Shown here piece after piece: positions 48,880-61,562 of a stretch of 64,000 bases of DNA. Source of the DNA: Apostichopus japonicus (lineage: Eukaryota; Echinodermata; Holothuroidea; Aspidochirotida; Stichopodidae); the NCBI RefSeq assembly GCF_037975245.1, contig NC_092562.1, forward strand, positions 9,961,001 through 10,025,000, in the 5' to 3' direction. Made by a program: the position numbers and the translations under genes. The notes beneath the pieces are model-generated. The model was not told the origin of the DNA. It did no database searches and saw only the letters and a list, made by a program, of their open reading frames with translations. How positions within the stretch are numbered: the first letter of the stretch is position 1; the number at the start of each line of letters is the position of its first letter.

Positions 48880-50907
48880 GCATAGTTCGGTCTCAGTAAT
48901 TGTATGACAGATTGATTAAATTCATTGATAAGCACAACATTTTAAATGAACATCAGTATGGTTTTCGGAAAAACTATTCAACTTATCTTGCAGCTATCGA
49001 CTTAATTGATAGTATATCATGTGGCTTAGATAATAAGATGTCTACTGTTGGTATATTTATTGATTTATCAAAGGCTTTCGATACCATTGATCATTCTATT
49101 TTATTAAAGAAGCTTCTTGCTTATGGAGTACGTGGAATTTCCTATAACTGGTTTCAAAGTTATCTAAGTAATGTATATTATAACGGAGTTACATCTGCAA
49201 GGTCCATTTGTAATGTTGGTGTTCCACAGGGTTCTATTCTAGGCCAACTTCTTTTTCTTATATACATTAATAATACTTCTCATTCTTCTACTAAGGGAAA
49301 CTTTGTTTTATTTGCTGATGACACTACAATCTTATTTCAGAAGGATATATAATATAACTGATGCAATTCTAGAAGCCGAAAAAGAGTTTACTCATATTAT
49401 TAACTGGCTTAATGCAAATAAGTTGTCTCTGCATTTATGGAAAACTAATATTCTTATATTGGACAATAAATTACATGATACTACTAACATTCCCATCAAT
49501 ATTGATGGCACTATTGTATTAACCACGCAACTACTAAGTTTCTCGGTACTATTATCGATTGTAACCTTAACTGGAAAAATCATATTTCATATCTGTAGTA
49601 ATGGAAATATTTATAGATTAAAACATGTTATTCCGAAAGATACATTATTGACTTTATATAATACTCTAATACTTCCACACCTGAATTATAATTTACTTGC
49701 TTGGGGAGGTGCAAATAAATCACTGTTGCATAAATTATATAAACTGCAAAAACGTGCAGTTCATAACATTTGTATTGCTCCGTATATTGCTCACTCGGGT
49801 CCTCTTTTTAAGAGTCTGAATGTCTTTACTATTTTTGATTTATTTGATTATCAGCTAGGTATTTTTATGTTTAAGTTTAATAATGGAAATCTTCCTCCTA
49901 TTTACAACTCATATTTTCATTACAGATATAATATGCATCATTACAACACTAGATCGATGTATTCTCTAAACATTCCATATTCACGAACTAGACTTAGACA
50001 GTCCCAGATTCGCTCAAGTGGTGTTACTCTCTGGAATTCATTCTCATCTAATCTCACTGAATGGAATATTACCTTATATACTTTTAAAAATAGGTTGAGG
50101 AAAAAATTGATGTCGACTTCATATTACATATAATTACATGCATATTTAGACCAATCTTTAATGTTGCAGTTATTCTTTTGTAATTAGCACATTGCTAATT
50201 ATTTTCTTTATTTCTTTTCTTTCTTTATTGTAAGGGGTCAGACTCGAAAAGCTTTGCTTATTCTGATTCCTCTACCCATCATATGTATATACTGATTATT
50301 ACATATCATTTATTATATAAGTATATTACATAGCTCCCAACTCTTGAGAAGGCAAATGCTGGTCCATGCAAGAATTGCCGTTCTGGGGGATGGGGTATAA
50401 GGGGAGGTGGTGTCCCCCTCCCCTTTTGAATTTTTTTTGGAATCCTGGTGATGCCTACATGTTAAATGGTGGCACTTAGAAAGGCTTTTGTCACCCACAA
50501 TTTTCTGAGAAATATGCATTTTTTTGTGTGTAACATCAATAAATTGAATAGTAGGTGATAATTCATTCTTTCCCGTGGCATGAAAATGTTCGCTGCTCTC
50601 CCCAATGAAAAGAAATAAAGGCTAATTTGAGGTTCAAATGATGCTGTTAAGGAGGTTTTATACTCTATTATGCTAAATGCTAAAGAAATGATGGTTGCTA
50701 AGTCAAAATTTGATGCAATTTGTTTTATGTATACTTGACAATTACAATGCGGGTTTTTCGGACGCTTGCGCGGGTCAGCGGGTGTTAGAATGCGGGTCCA
50801 ACCCTCGAATTGCGGGTCAGTTGGGAGCTCTGATATTAATTTACTAATAATCATGTTACAAAATATAAATTAATGATGATGGTACAAATAAACTTGAACT
50901 TGAATTG
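48880..50907 (+). mobile_element. Second non-LTR retrotransposon, 5' truncated, frameshifted, split by a DNA element
   Basis: The frame 48900-49352 holds reverse transcriptase blocks: YGFRKNYST, FIDLSKAFDTIDHSIL, GVPQGSILG and FADD. The frame then shifts near 49345 and continues to 50133 (HIINWLNANKLSL, LPHLNYNLLAWGG, HYNTRS). A short stretch around 49520-49600 is in yet another frame (TKFLGTIID is readable there). The endonuclease is absent. The 3' part resumes after the inserted element at 50833 and ends with AATAAACTTGAACTTGAATTG. It differs in sequence from the element at 27.5 kb. It lies between the divergent genes C1orf87 and HYI. Confidence 0.88.
50329..50832. mobile_element. 504-bp terminal-inverted-repeat element inside the retrotransposon 3' end
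   Basis: Ends CATAGCTCCCAACT and AGTTGGGAGCTCTG form a 14-bp inverted repeat with one mismatch. ATATTA stands on both sides (50323-50328, 50833-50838), a probable 6-bp target duplication. No transposase. The retrotransposon tail continues after it, so the DNA element came later. Confidence 0.7.
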
Positions 50908-52109
50908 TTTTAGGCCTACTGGTCCAAACTACAAAGGTATGATCAAATATTTAGGATAAAAACATTATTCCACTGCAAGGACAGACATAGGTAGGTATAT
51001 TCCAAATGGTTCTGAGTAAGAGTTGTGACAATAATTTATTTCTGATTCATAAGATTAGGACGCAGTGGTGAGCTTAGGCCAATCGTAACAATGTTGGGTT
51101 TAAATTTGTAATATCACTGAACAGTTGAGTCATTCTAACAGTTAAAGAAACTTTAAAAGTCTACCCTAAGTTACATTAGGCCTACCACCTGGATAGAACC
51201 TTTGCTTTAGTAACTAGGCCTTGAGAAGCCCACACATACTAACATACCATAGCCTTGCTGCAATTTGCAGTTGTTAACCACACTGTTCATACTCAATAGT
51301 ACAAAATGTGAATGACAATGCTATTGCTAGCATGCAGGCTACTATAGCCTAGGCCTACAGTTACACTGACACTCACATAGTGATAACACACTAGGCAGTC
51401 CGTTTGTTTATAGTGTTACTTGTTATGGCTAACCTAAGTAAGGCTAGGTCTACAGCAGCATACAGTAGCCTAACGTTAGAATTAAACGTTAAACTTTAAA
51501 ATTAAAGTTTACAATGACCGTCTTCTGAAAGTGGATGTTAATGTAAGGAACCAAACGCAGTTGCCTACCATCAGTTACTTAGAGCATGGAAAATGTTCAA
51601 TTGACATCATCCACACAGTTGAATTTGAAGCAGCTTAATCTAACAGTTGAACCGAAAAATAAATCCCATAGGCCACAGCAAATTTTCCTGGCTAGCAACG
51701 ATAAACAACAGGTGCTAGGCCAGATGAGTAATACGAAGTAGTTACCTCTTTTTTTTAAATAAGTGTTGGGAAACGAAATAGATTACTAGTTGTTATCAAA
51801 ATTATTAGCATAATTTGGTTTTTTATGTTTCCAAAAATTGTTTTTTTTTTACATAAAATAATTTTCAATTATTTGCGACAGTTACCAAACCAAATGATGT
51901 GTAAAATTCTACAGTCGATTCCCAGGTTGAGCAAAGTAAACATGATTTCGACACGGGACAGCGTAAACTAACTTCTGTGTATCACTGTAGACTGCACTAC
52001 GCGAGAAAGTGAACTCCATGGTTTCGGTAAACACTGTAGAAGAGCGAATGGTCAGTTTATTAACCCTACACGAATAAATAGGACACACAAGGAGTCCGTG
52101 CGCTTTGGT
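50908..52109 (+). other. Region upstream of HYI
   Basis: About 1.2 kb without coding support. It holds the 5' end and promoter of HYI, but no clear TATA box, CpG-rich segment or initiator can be pointed to. Confidence 0.35.
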
Positions 52110-55100
52110 ATGAGAGTTAAAACATTTACAAGTGTTGTCCGCTGTCTACATCAAACCATTATGCCTCTGAAATTTTCGGCCAACGTGTCCATGATCTTCA
52201 CAGAAGAGAAGGATTTACTACAGAGGTACAGATCAGCGAAACAAGTCGGATTTAAAGGTGTGGAGTGTGTATTTCCATATGATGTACCCACCGAGAAACT
52301 ATCAGCGGTTAGAAAGGAACTTGGTATAGAGCAGACCTTGATTAATACATACATGGGTAAATGATTTTAATTCAGATACGAATCGATTATCCAATACATT
52401 TCTTTCATCATGGATTTTAAATAATTTACAAATACTACATTACCCCACAAAATGTTCTGGTAGAACAAATTCTTAGTAGGGTGTCTAAATACCATATATG
52501 ATGTCAGTAATGAATGTTAAATGTGGCTGGAAAGGTGCTTAGGGTAAAGATAAGATAGTAAGGATCCTTGTAAACATTTGTGAATTATAAATATTTGTCG
52601 TCTATGAATGTCTTCTATCCCAAGCCCTCACCCACCCACCCCAGCTGCACCGTTAATTGTTCTGCCACTGAGCTGGTAACAACAAACAACATTTCTTGCA
52701 TAAGATTCAAATTAATTTCATCTTGCATCTCATTCCAGGAAATCGACAAAAGAGGGAGATGGGTTTTGCTGCCATCCCTGGGAAAGAAAAGGAGTTTCAA
52801 GATAGTTTAGAATTATCAATAAAGTATTGCAAGGCTCTCGGTTGTAAATGGTAGGTGCTTAGGTATATTACATCAGTATTGGCCCCACATTTAAGCATTA
52901 TAAAAATTTGCTAAAGGTTTGAAAAGTACTTACATGGTGGTTCTGAAATCTCCAAATTATTTTCCAGGCAAGTTAAATTTAGAAAATCCAGTGTTACAGA
53001 GAGGATAAATACTTTGAGGGTGGCAGTTAATGGAATGTTGAAATTGCAGGATCAGTGACCATTCTTTGACTTCCTAGCATATTTTGTGTTAGTTGATCAC
53101 CTTAACTTTAGTATGAAAAACAAACATATCCTGCAACATTAATTGTATGGAGTTATGTCAATATATACTTTACATACATGTTTCTCTGTGATCTTTACTG
53201 TAAATTGAACCCCATTGCCTTTAGGTGGTCTGTACAAAGGCTGCACCCTCCATACTGCCCTCTCCCTTTATCCCTCCTCACCTCCCTTTCCTGCCCTTCC
53301 CTTCCCATCCCTTCTCTCTCCCTCCAACATAAAGAGTAAGATAACCAATGAAGGCAACAATGTATTGAGACAAAATTGAAAGAGAGTAGCATGTCGATTA
53401 GATTCAAGCGTATGTTGAATGGGTTTTTGGTGGGGGAGTGGGATGGGGGATGCTAAGGGAGGGAGAGAGGATGGAAGGTTCAGTGTTCAACTTTGTTTAG
53501 GGATACCTATCTTTTAATGTATTATTAGTACTCAGTCCTTGGAAAGTAAGTGTAACTAACTCAACTGAACAGTTATATTTGTACAAATGTGATGTTGGTG
53601 TGTTCAAGTAGTGTAATTAGGCAACTCTCTGGAGAATTGCTTGCTATGAATAACACATGAATGCTCTCCACAGCCTCCATATTATGTCTGGGAAGGTCCC
53701 AGACCATGAAGAAAGTCAAAAGGCAGATCTCCTGAAGCAGATGGAGGACACTTACGTCAAGAATCTTACAGATGCTGTGCCAAGATTAGAGAAGGTAATT
53801 TATAGATATATGTTTTGTGATGTGTCTACAGTAGTCTAGGTCTTTTTTAAGTATCTGATGCATTCACTCACTGGATTCAGGAGGGGAAGTATGGGGGGGG
53901 GATGGGGGGGGTGATGGATACTGTACTTTTATCTGAAGTTTCATCTGCCGTTTAAAAGCATGAGTGTGAAGTGCCTGCTGACATCTGTTGGAGTCAAAGG
54001 GAAAAAGAAACTTTGATTGGTTCGCAAATAATTTTAAAGAACCTGACCTTAAAAAGTGTCTATGAAAACGGATGTTGCTAACTACTACTAACCAAATACA
54101 TCACCTTGCTAGTATGTAGGAACATCGAGAGCCAATTCAGGCATTGGGCACAAGCATGTCCCCAGTGCCCTTTCTGAAGGTTTCCTAAAGTATAATTTGT
54201 ACATGAGAATACTGTACATTACAGTGTATCACGTATTTGTACAGGCACCCTAAAAGATCACCTCCCCCCTCCTTCCCCTCCTTCCCCCTCCTCCCCCTCC
54301 CCAAACTCATTAGGCCAGGCCTGATAGTAAGGCAATTTCATATTATTGAGTTGCTTATGTGATCATTTTACTGTTTTACATGTTCTGCCTATCCATGGTT
54401 ATGCATGTTCATCATATGGTGGAGGAGAAATGTGGAAGAATATAGTTTATGGCAATTCAATTTGTCACCCAGATGAATGTCCTTTAATTTATTTTTGTTC
54501 TTTTTTTCCCTGTTATTTCCACTTTCTAGGAGGGAATTCTTGCTTTGATTGAGCCAATGAACACAAAAATATCATTCCCAAACTATTTCATGAATACAAT
54601 AGATCTTGGTGAGATGTTTGTCTTTCTTTGTTTTTAATCAGTTGACAGTCATAACAAATTGAAAGCCAATGTATTGGTTCCAAATTTTCATTGAATAATT
54701 GATGTTGAAAGATTGATTTTGACCTGGTTATGAGCTCTAGGAAGGCAGTAACTGGAACTTTTCTGTTATCAATTTATTTGATCTTAGTGTTATGTGTTGT
54801 TCTCATCTTTCATTTTATATAGTGTTAATATGTTATGCAATGCTTTGTTATTTTATGGTATGTTATGTTATGCGCTGTTTTATTATTTTATGTTATGCCA
54901 TGTTTATATGTAGACCTAATTATGTTTAATATAAATATAATGAGCATGTTATGCTATTTTGTGTTACATTACCTTAAGTTAATTTATGTTATTTCATGTC
55001 ATTTGCCATCGTGTTAACCATCATGTGGTGTCTTTAGTTTAACAAGCCTTGGTTGTTTCCCTCAACATGCAGCTGTTCGTGTTATTGACAAGGTGGGACA

Positions 55101-58100
55101 TCGGAATCTGAAATTACAATTTGTGAGTATATTTGGCCTATAAATCGAAACACTAGGTTAAGCGCATCTCTTCGTGGTTAATGCTTTATAGTTTACAAAT
55201 TTTCTTAATGTAGCATCATATGAAATGGCAGTAAAGAAGCAATGAAATTATTTGAATAATACAAGTAACTAAATAACTACTTATTTGAAATATATAATTA
55301 CCTAATAAGCTTAAGGAAAAGATACTTTAGGATTGCCATTCTACCAGAAAATAATCTCTCACAAATCTGTTTTCATTTGAATGGAATTTTCAAATGATCT
55401 TATCCTTATTGGTTAGACAGTTACTAACAGTTGGTGATTGTGAGGTCATACCCCTAATTCTCTAGGTGATGGAACTTTTTCAACTGACCATCTTAAATAA
55501 CCAAGGTCAAAAGGTCAAAGGTCACATTAGAAAAAATGTGCTTATTTTGGGAGGAAACAAGCAAAAAAGAAAATGTTTGGTTTTGATGCTAGATTTGGAT
55601 ATCAAAGGTACCTTCTGATCAAAAATGTCAATTGGTTGACACCCGTGTGACCTTCGTGTGCGAAGTTATACGAGGTCAAAGTTAATTTTCAGACATTTAA
55701 TGCAACAACTCCCAGTTCCAAGGTGTGACATGGTTGATATTTTTGGACAAGTTGCAAATGGTATAGGGGAATATTTTCAAACTTAACAGTCATGTGATCT
55801 GAGGTCACCAAAGGTCAATTAATGTTAAAAAACTAGTATTTTGGGGGTAGAAAATGGGCAAGGAAAAAAATGTTTGAATTTTTACAGTGATGCTCTATTT
55901 AGGTCTCACCGATCAAAAATGTCAATTGGCTGATCTCCGGGTGACCTTTGTGTGTGAAGTTATGTATACAAGTTTAAAGTTAATTTTTAGACATTTAATG
56001 CAATTAAATCTCAATGCCAAGGTGTGACATGGTTGATATTTTGGGACAAGTTGTGAATGGGGTGGTGGAACATTTTGAAACTTAAAGGTAATGTCATCTG
56101 AGATCACCAATGTTATCATATCTGTTGACACGCTTGTAGGTCTCTTATATTTCTTACAATTTCGACGCCATATTTAGATCTCAATTTAAGTGCCTTTTGA
56201 TAAAAAATCTGATCCCATTTTGTGATCACAAAAGTGTGGGCTATAGTGTTGGTTACTTTATGGGAACATGTAGGACCACAATTGCTTGGACTATTTGAGC
56301 CCAATCTTGCTTGATAATATTATGTGTATTGTCATAAACCCCAAGCAAGGAACCACAGTGCCCTTGGGCTCTTGTTTGATATTTTTCATCCCTCAATTTC
56401 TTTTCAATGGCTAGGCATACTTCTGATGGCCTATATTTCCTAGCTATGCAGTGTAAATTTGTTTTCTTTACAATATATTTTATATAGCATGCACATTTTT
56501 CATTTCTTTATTTAGCACCAAACGGCTATAAACATTTTTTTATTTTTATTCCTACAAATTTTCATTTTGCTTTGTTGCCACAAATATTGCATCCATTTTG
56601 TTTTAATATTAATAGCTTTCCTTTTTCACTGTAGGACTTCTTTCATGTTCAGATTATGCATGGTAACCTCACCAAGAATTTCAAGGACAATTTTAAACAT
56701 GTCGGTAAGTACCAATTGATGTTACACTTGATACTCAAAGATAGAAGAAGTTTTAAGGAAATATAATAGTTTTGTGTTGAAAAAGTGAAGATGTTCCTTG
56801 CATGGTAGGAAAGGTCGGGGGGAATAGGACTAGAAAAAGAACTCTTGTAAAGAGCCAATTTTCATCTCCACCTTGTACTTGTCTTCTCGCCTCAGGTTAC
56901 ATCCAGGTCTCGGGTGGGTGCGTGGGGGGGAGGAAAAGATCTCTTGTAAAGAGCTGATTTTCAGTCCACCTTGTACTTGTCTTCTGGACTCAGGTTACAT
57001 CCAGGTCTCGGGGGGTGGGGGTGGTGGGTGGGGAAAGGAATCGAACTCTTGTAAAGAGCTGATTTTTATCCCCACCTAGTACTTGTCTTCTCGACTCAGG
57101 TTACATCCAGGTCTCGGGGGGTGGGGGTGGGGTGTGGGGAAAGGAATCGAACTCTTGTAAAGAGCTGATTTTCATCTCTACCATTTACTTGTCTCTCTAC
57201 TCAGGTTACATCCAGGTCTCGCAACCTCCACATCGAGGAGAACCAGACAGCGGAGGAGAAATTGATTACAAATACATTTTTGCATTCTTAGAGGAAATGG
57301 GCTACGATGGTTGGATAGGTGCAGAGTACACACCCACAGGTTAGTCAAACAACTCCTTTATCCTTCTGTCCAGTGGTACTATATATGTGTTTACTGTCTC
57401 TCGTCTTGAAACAAGATCAATTATGTGCAAATTAACCAATAAAAACGAAACCGACATTGCTTCGATTCATTTCTCTTTTCCGTATCAAATAGTTGTTTTC
57501 AATTTTCTGGGTAGTTATTGTTATTTCATTCGTAAGCAGACTTTAAGCGAGTCTGTACTCCGTATAATGGCACAGTTGGCTGAACATGTACTCAGCTTTG
57601 ATGGGTTTGTGCTCTTTTTGGAATCTACAATAGATACTAGTGTAACATTCAGTATGTGCACTCGTAGTTACAGCCTTGTACTCGTCACAGGGGGGACTTC
57701 TATTTGGACTCATGGGGTCGTACTACAAGTCCGTTCCTTAGTCATCTATTCTGTCTGCATATTTGGAAAGCAAATTAATATGACTCCCTATTATTCAATC
57801 CAGCTTGCAACAGAAAGTTCAACTATTTAATAATACATTTATTCTGAACGAAAAATGAGATCCCTACCCTTAGTAAGTTTCTCAGTTAGAACTTTTAGTC
57901 TCATGTACTACTTAAAACCAAACGTAATTTATTTCAAGCACATGGAAGCCTTGTTTTTTTTTTTTTATATTGCTGGTAATGCATTGAGTCTCAAGTTTAC
58001 CACTGTGGAGGTACCGGCAGAATACAAAGATCAAAGAATCGTCACTATTTAACGATCTGTTAGTAACTAACCCCGAATAATATGTTCTCTCTTCTTCCCA

Positions 58101-58150
58101 CAGGAAAATCAGAAGACAGTTTCAAGTGGTTTGAAAAATTTAAAGTCTAA
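52110..58150 (+). CDS. HYI: Hydroxypyruvate isomerase, putative, complete, 8 exons
   Basis: Exons: 52110-52356, 52739-52850, 53674-53794, 54530-54608, 55073-55122, 56635-56704, 57205-57339, 58104-58150 (TAA). They sum to 861 nt, 286 residues, with phase kept at every junction. The family is a TIM barrel that interconverts hydroxypyruvate and tartronate semialdehyde. Visible core: LKFSANVSMIF at the barrel start, KALGCKCLHIMSGKVP, ALIEPMNT (catalytic-type Glu near 168), LQFDFFHVQIMHGNL with metal-site-type Asp and His, VSQPPHRGEPDSGGEIDY, and WIGAEYTP (second catalytic-type Glu near 264). The ATG at 52161 would give 269 residues, nearer the usual family length (about 260-280). The extra 17 residues (MRVKTFTSVVRCLHQTI) are basic with no acidic residue and could be a mitochondrial signal. 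A poly(A) signal AATAAA lies at 58227. Animal HYI activity is assumed from the bacterial enzyme. Confidence 0.95.
55440..56345 (+). repeat. Interspersed repeat with two units of about 293 bp, in HYI intron 5
   Basis: AAAAATGTCAATTGG recurs at 55621 and 55914, followed in both copies by GTGACCTT, AGTTAAT, GACATTTAATGCAA and AAGGTGTGACATGGTTGATA. The stretch opens with AGGTCAAAGGTCA (55512-55524) and closes with CAGTGCCCTTGGGCTCTTGT. No coding content. Confidence 0.7.
56840..57204 (+). repeat. Tandem copies of the HYI exon 7 acceptor region (three decoys)
   Basis: Three units of about 100 bp precede the real exon 7. Each contains ACTCTTGTAAAGAGC, TTGTCTTC, an acceptor CTCAG and the exon's first 17 bases, GTTACATCCAGGTCTCG, then G-rich filler instead of exon sequence. 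Decoy exon starts are at 56896, 56994 and 57100; the true one is 57205. Where checked, splicing to the 56994 decoy would run into a stop (TAG at 57077-57079) before the true exon. Confidence 0.9.
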
Positions 58151-58226
58151 GTAACCTTAAAGCTATCATCAACGTTGGGAGTATAGGGAGAAACATGTTT
58201 TTTTTTTACCACATTTTTTCAATGAG

Positions 58227-58232
58227 AATAAA
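58227..58232 (+). other. Poly(A) signal of HYI
   Basis: AATAAA, 77 bp after the HYI stop codon. Confidence 0.6.
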
Positions 58233-58284
58233 CCATTAATATTGCTTCAAACATGGGAGATTAGTAAAGCATACAGGGAAAAAT

Positions 58285-58348
58285 ATTCATTGGTTATTAA
58301 TATTCATTGGTTATTAATATTCATTGGTCATTAATTTTCATTGGTCAT
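58285..58348 (+). repeat. Short AT-rich minisatellite after HYI
   Basis: Four copies of about 17 bp, ATTCATTGGTTATTAAT with small changes. Confidence 0.8.
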
Positions 58349-61300
58349 CCAAGAGGACCAAAATTCTGTTCAGACAACCAAAATCAGCTTTGTTAACATC
58401 AAATACAGATTACATTGTAACTTAATACCCCCTCCTCCCCCCCCCCCCCCCCAAATGAAGAGGATTGTTACTGACACAAACCCTCATGTTCTGTTTACCA
58501 ACCTACACTATCCTACAGTGTAGACATTGACCATTCTGTTATTTGGTACATTTTCTTCGGACAACCAAATTTGCTGTTGGGACCTGGTTGTCCGACGGAA
58601 AAGAAAAAAACATTTGCCAGGCATATCAACGGTTCTAAAAGGTAGCGTACAGTGAAAACCAGAAACAAGACAGGATAGAGTATCGTTGCATCCATTTTAA
58701 TTCAGTTCCTGCAGAAACATTTGCAGAGAAGAAGAGGCACACGTCATTAAAATCAAGGATCACACAGCAATCACTTTCACAAGTATCTTATCACATAATT
58801 AATTTTCTAATCCTCTGTGCTTTTTACATTGAAAGATTAATAGATAATCACCCTCTGGGTTTTCAAATCATTTAATAAAATCTTGGCAAAAAATAAAAAA
58901 GAAGAAAGAGAAAAGAAAACCCCATTTCATTAATACCACACCCACCTCCTTCCCCCCCCCACCCCTCCCCAAACTTGTGAAAAAATCAATGATTATAGAA
59001 TAGATATTGACCACAAAAAAAAAGAGAGGAGGAAATTGAAGATCAGTATACAGCCACTGACAGCAAACTGAAGCTGGAATCTATCAGTAATTTACATTTC
59101 GACAATGACATTAAAAATAAGAGCAACTTTCAAGTCTGAAAATAATTGCTTACAGACCAAGTATTAAAAAACAAAAAACAAAAACAAATCTGTATAGTAG
59201 CAACATCAAAACCACTAAAATGTTTCACACAATTCTTTGTGTCAATGAGATGTAATAAATACAAAGAGAGAATCTAGAATCTTAAAATAACTCAGCCTTC
59301 AAAAGAGAATAAGGATATTAATTTTATCAAATATTTCTTTTCAAGAAAAACCATAACATGGAAGGCCAAAAAAAACCACTTAGATACTGGCAGACAAATA
59401 TGAGCGAATATTCCATGACAATCTACAGTTTTCTATCAAATATACTTCCCCATAAACACACCAAATAAGGTAAAGAATTTTATCTTAAAAAAACACAGTG
59501 AAAACAATAGTTTGACAAAAATTGTTGAAAGCAGACCAACCTTGAGATAACAGATTCATTGCAATATGAAAGTTAAAATTTTTACAGTGGTACAAAACAA
59601 GTATAAAAACATTGAAAAATGTGTGAAATTTTTCTCTACATTTGCTTCAAACAGTAGACATTGTTACAGGAAATGTATCCTAAATATGCATTAACTATTA
59701 TTTTTTTACTAACCATTCAATTAAGGATTAACCATTGCTTCCTTTCGTGCAACCCATGGAAAGATCAATAAAATGACAGGGAAAGTCAAGCTGCTCGTTG
59801 TTTGATGAGTTTTTTTCCTCCTCTTCTATAGGCAATTAATCTGCACATATTTCAAGTAATATCAACGTGTGCATGTTCAAAGTTTCGATCGATAGGTGAA
59901 GGGCTTCTTTTTAAAGTTTTATAGCATTTTTAATATTAGCTATCCACAGATATCCATAAAATGAATTTCTTTTGAGGCAATTAAACTGCACACATTTCAA
60001 GTAATATCAACGTGTACATGTTCAAAGTTTCAATTGATAGGTGATGGGCTTTTTTCATAAGGCTTATAAGCCTTTTTAATATCAGCCATGCACAGATATC
60101 CATAAAATGGTTCACTACATATTTTCTTGTAGCATGGCTTCCAGCAAGTGATAATTTTGATATCTGTAAAAGTCTCTTGAAAACCAAAATAGAGCTCTAC
60201 TAAGATATAAAACTGCACTTTGTTAGATATCACATATGAACATTAACACTCTTTCTGAAGTCATACTTTAAATAATGTACCTAACAAATAAAGCAAAACT
60301 ACAAACACAACAAGTACAGACTTATGTCTTTCTTATTGGATGAGTCTATGCCCTGTCACATTTTTTCGTGACATGTGAGTAACAAAACTACATAAAACAA
60401 TACTGTAAATTAAAAAATTGTAAAATTCTGAGAGATAAACTGCACTGTCATGTAACTTAAAGATTGCAAATAGCATCATTAAATCTATTCCAGGAACTGT
60501 GGCCTAATCTTATACTGTTGGCAATATCTAGTTGAAAGTTGTAAACATTATAAACTAAACACATTAATAAAGGTGACTTTTCGATTGGCTGGTATAGTAG
60601 TAAACCTCAATTCTTATTTCCTAACACTTCCCACTTTAATATCAAAATGTAACAGCCAATGACTACATTAGTTCCTAAAAAAATCTAATATTACACTCCT
60701 CCTTTTATACATTTGTAACTTAAAAGTAAACACATTTCTTCAAAAATTAAAATTGCAGATGGCAGTCTTGACCTCTCGTCCATTTGGATCAGAAATTTGA
60801 CAATTTAAAGGTTTGGGATGGTGGGTCCAGGGCTTCATATTTTGGCCTAAGGAGGTCACAGTCCTTGTCGAGGACACGGTAGAAATAAGTCCGGAGCTTT
60901 CCGCTTCCAATTTGAAAGCAGTGGCATATCTGGATTTTGTCATATTAATTTTGAGGTCGTAGGTGGAAGTTATAATGTCAATGACTCTCAAATCAGTCCG
61001 CATTAGAACATTCACTGGTTTATTGCTTGAGTTTTATGTCACATACTTGGCTTTCAAAATACCTTCCATTTTCTTGCATAAATTAACCAAGTAAATTAGG
61101 GCAGAATAGCAAGTTCAAGTCTTTTGCTCTACTACAAATGGTACCGTACTAAACAGACTAATAGATGTACTGAGATTGGGAGGTCACATTTTCAACCAGG
61201 TAGAAAAGTATGCAACAGAAATCAATTCAGATAAAATGTTTATGGGCCAGTTGTGGGGGACGGGGTGGTGGGATGTGACTCATATGATTCACCAGCGTCT

Positions 61301-61562
61301 GTTGATGATGATATCAAAATGTACGTTAAAAAAAAAATACTGATATTTTACTTCACCCCATTCTCTATTATCCAACATCTGTTGATGCACCTCACTGAGA
61401 TAACCGGAACACCTTTTCAAGCAGGAATGAGGGGGGGGGGACCCCAAAATATCACATTGCACAAAGACCGCAACATGCAATTTAAAAGTCTGGACATGTG
61501 TAGACGATAGTCTAACAGGTTAATAGGAAAGACGCATACTATGACAGATATCAGCTCTCACA
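58349..61562 (-). other. AT-rich DNA between HYI and RFX, probably part of the RFX 3' untranslated region
   Basis: No coding segment is supported. Poly(C) at about 58438-58452. Inside, 59829-59965 and 59975-60112 are a diverged tandem duplication (TTTCAAGTAATATCAACGTG, then ATGTTCAAAGTTTC, GATAGGTGA and CACAGATATCCATAAAATG). The extent of the untranslated region cannot be fixed. Confidence 0.5.

Noticed and set aside
28000-50133. Reverse transcriptase frames as host genes
   Set aside because: Both are 5' truncated and frameshifted non-LTR elements with retroposon tails.
57387-57830. 147-residue frame in HYI intron 7
   Set aside because: No homologous domain or splice support; it lies in the intron between exons that join in phase.
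60740-61015. Minus-strand 91-residue frame as an RFX exon
   Set aside because: It lies past the RFX stop at 61563, shows no RFX-like sequence and has no clear acceptor.
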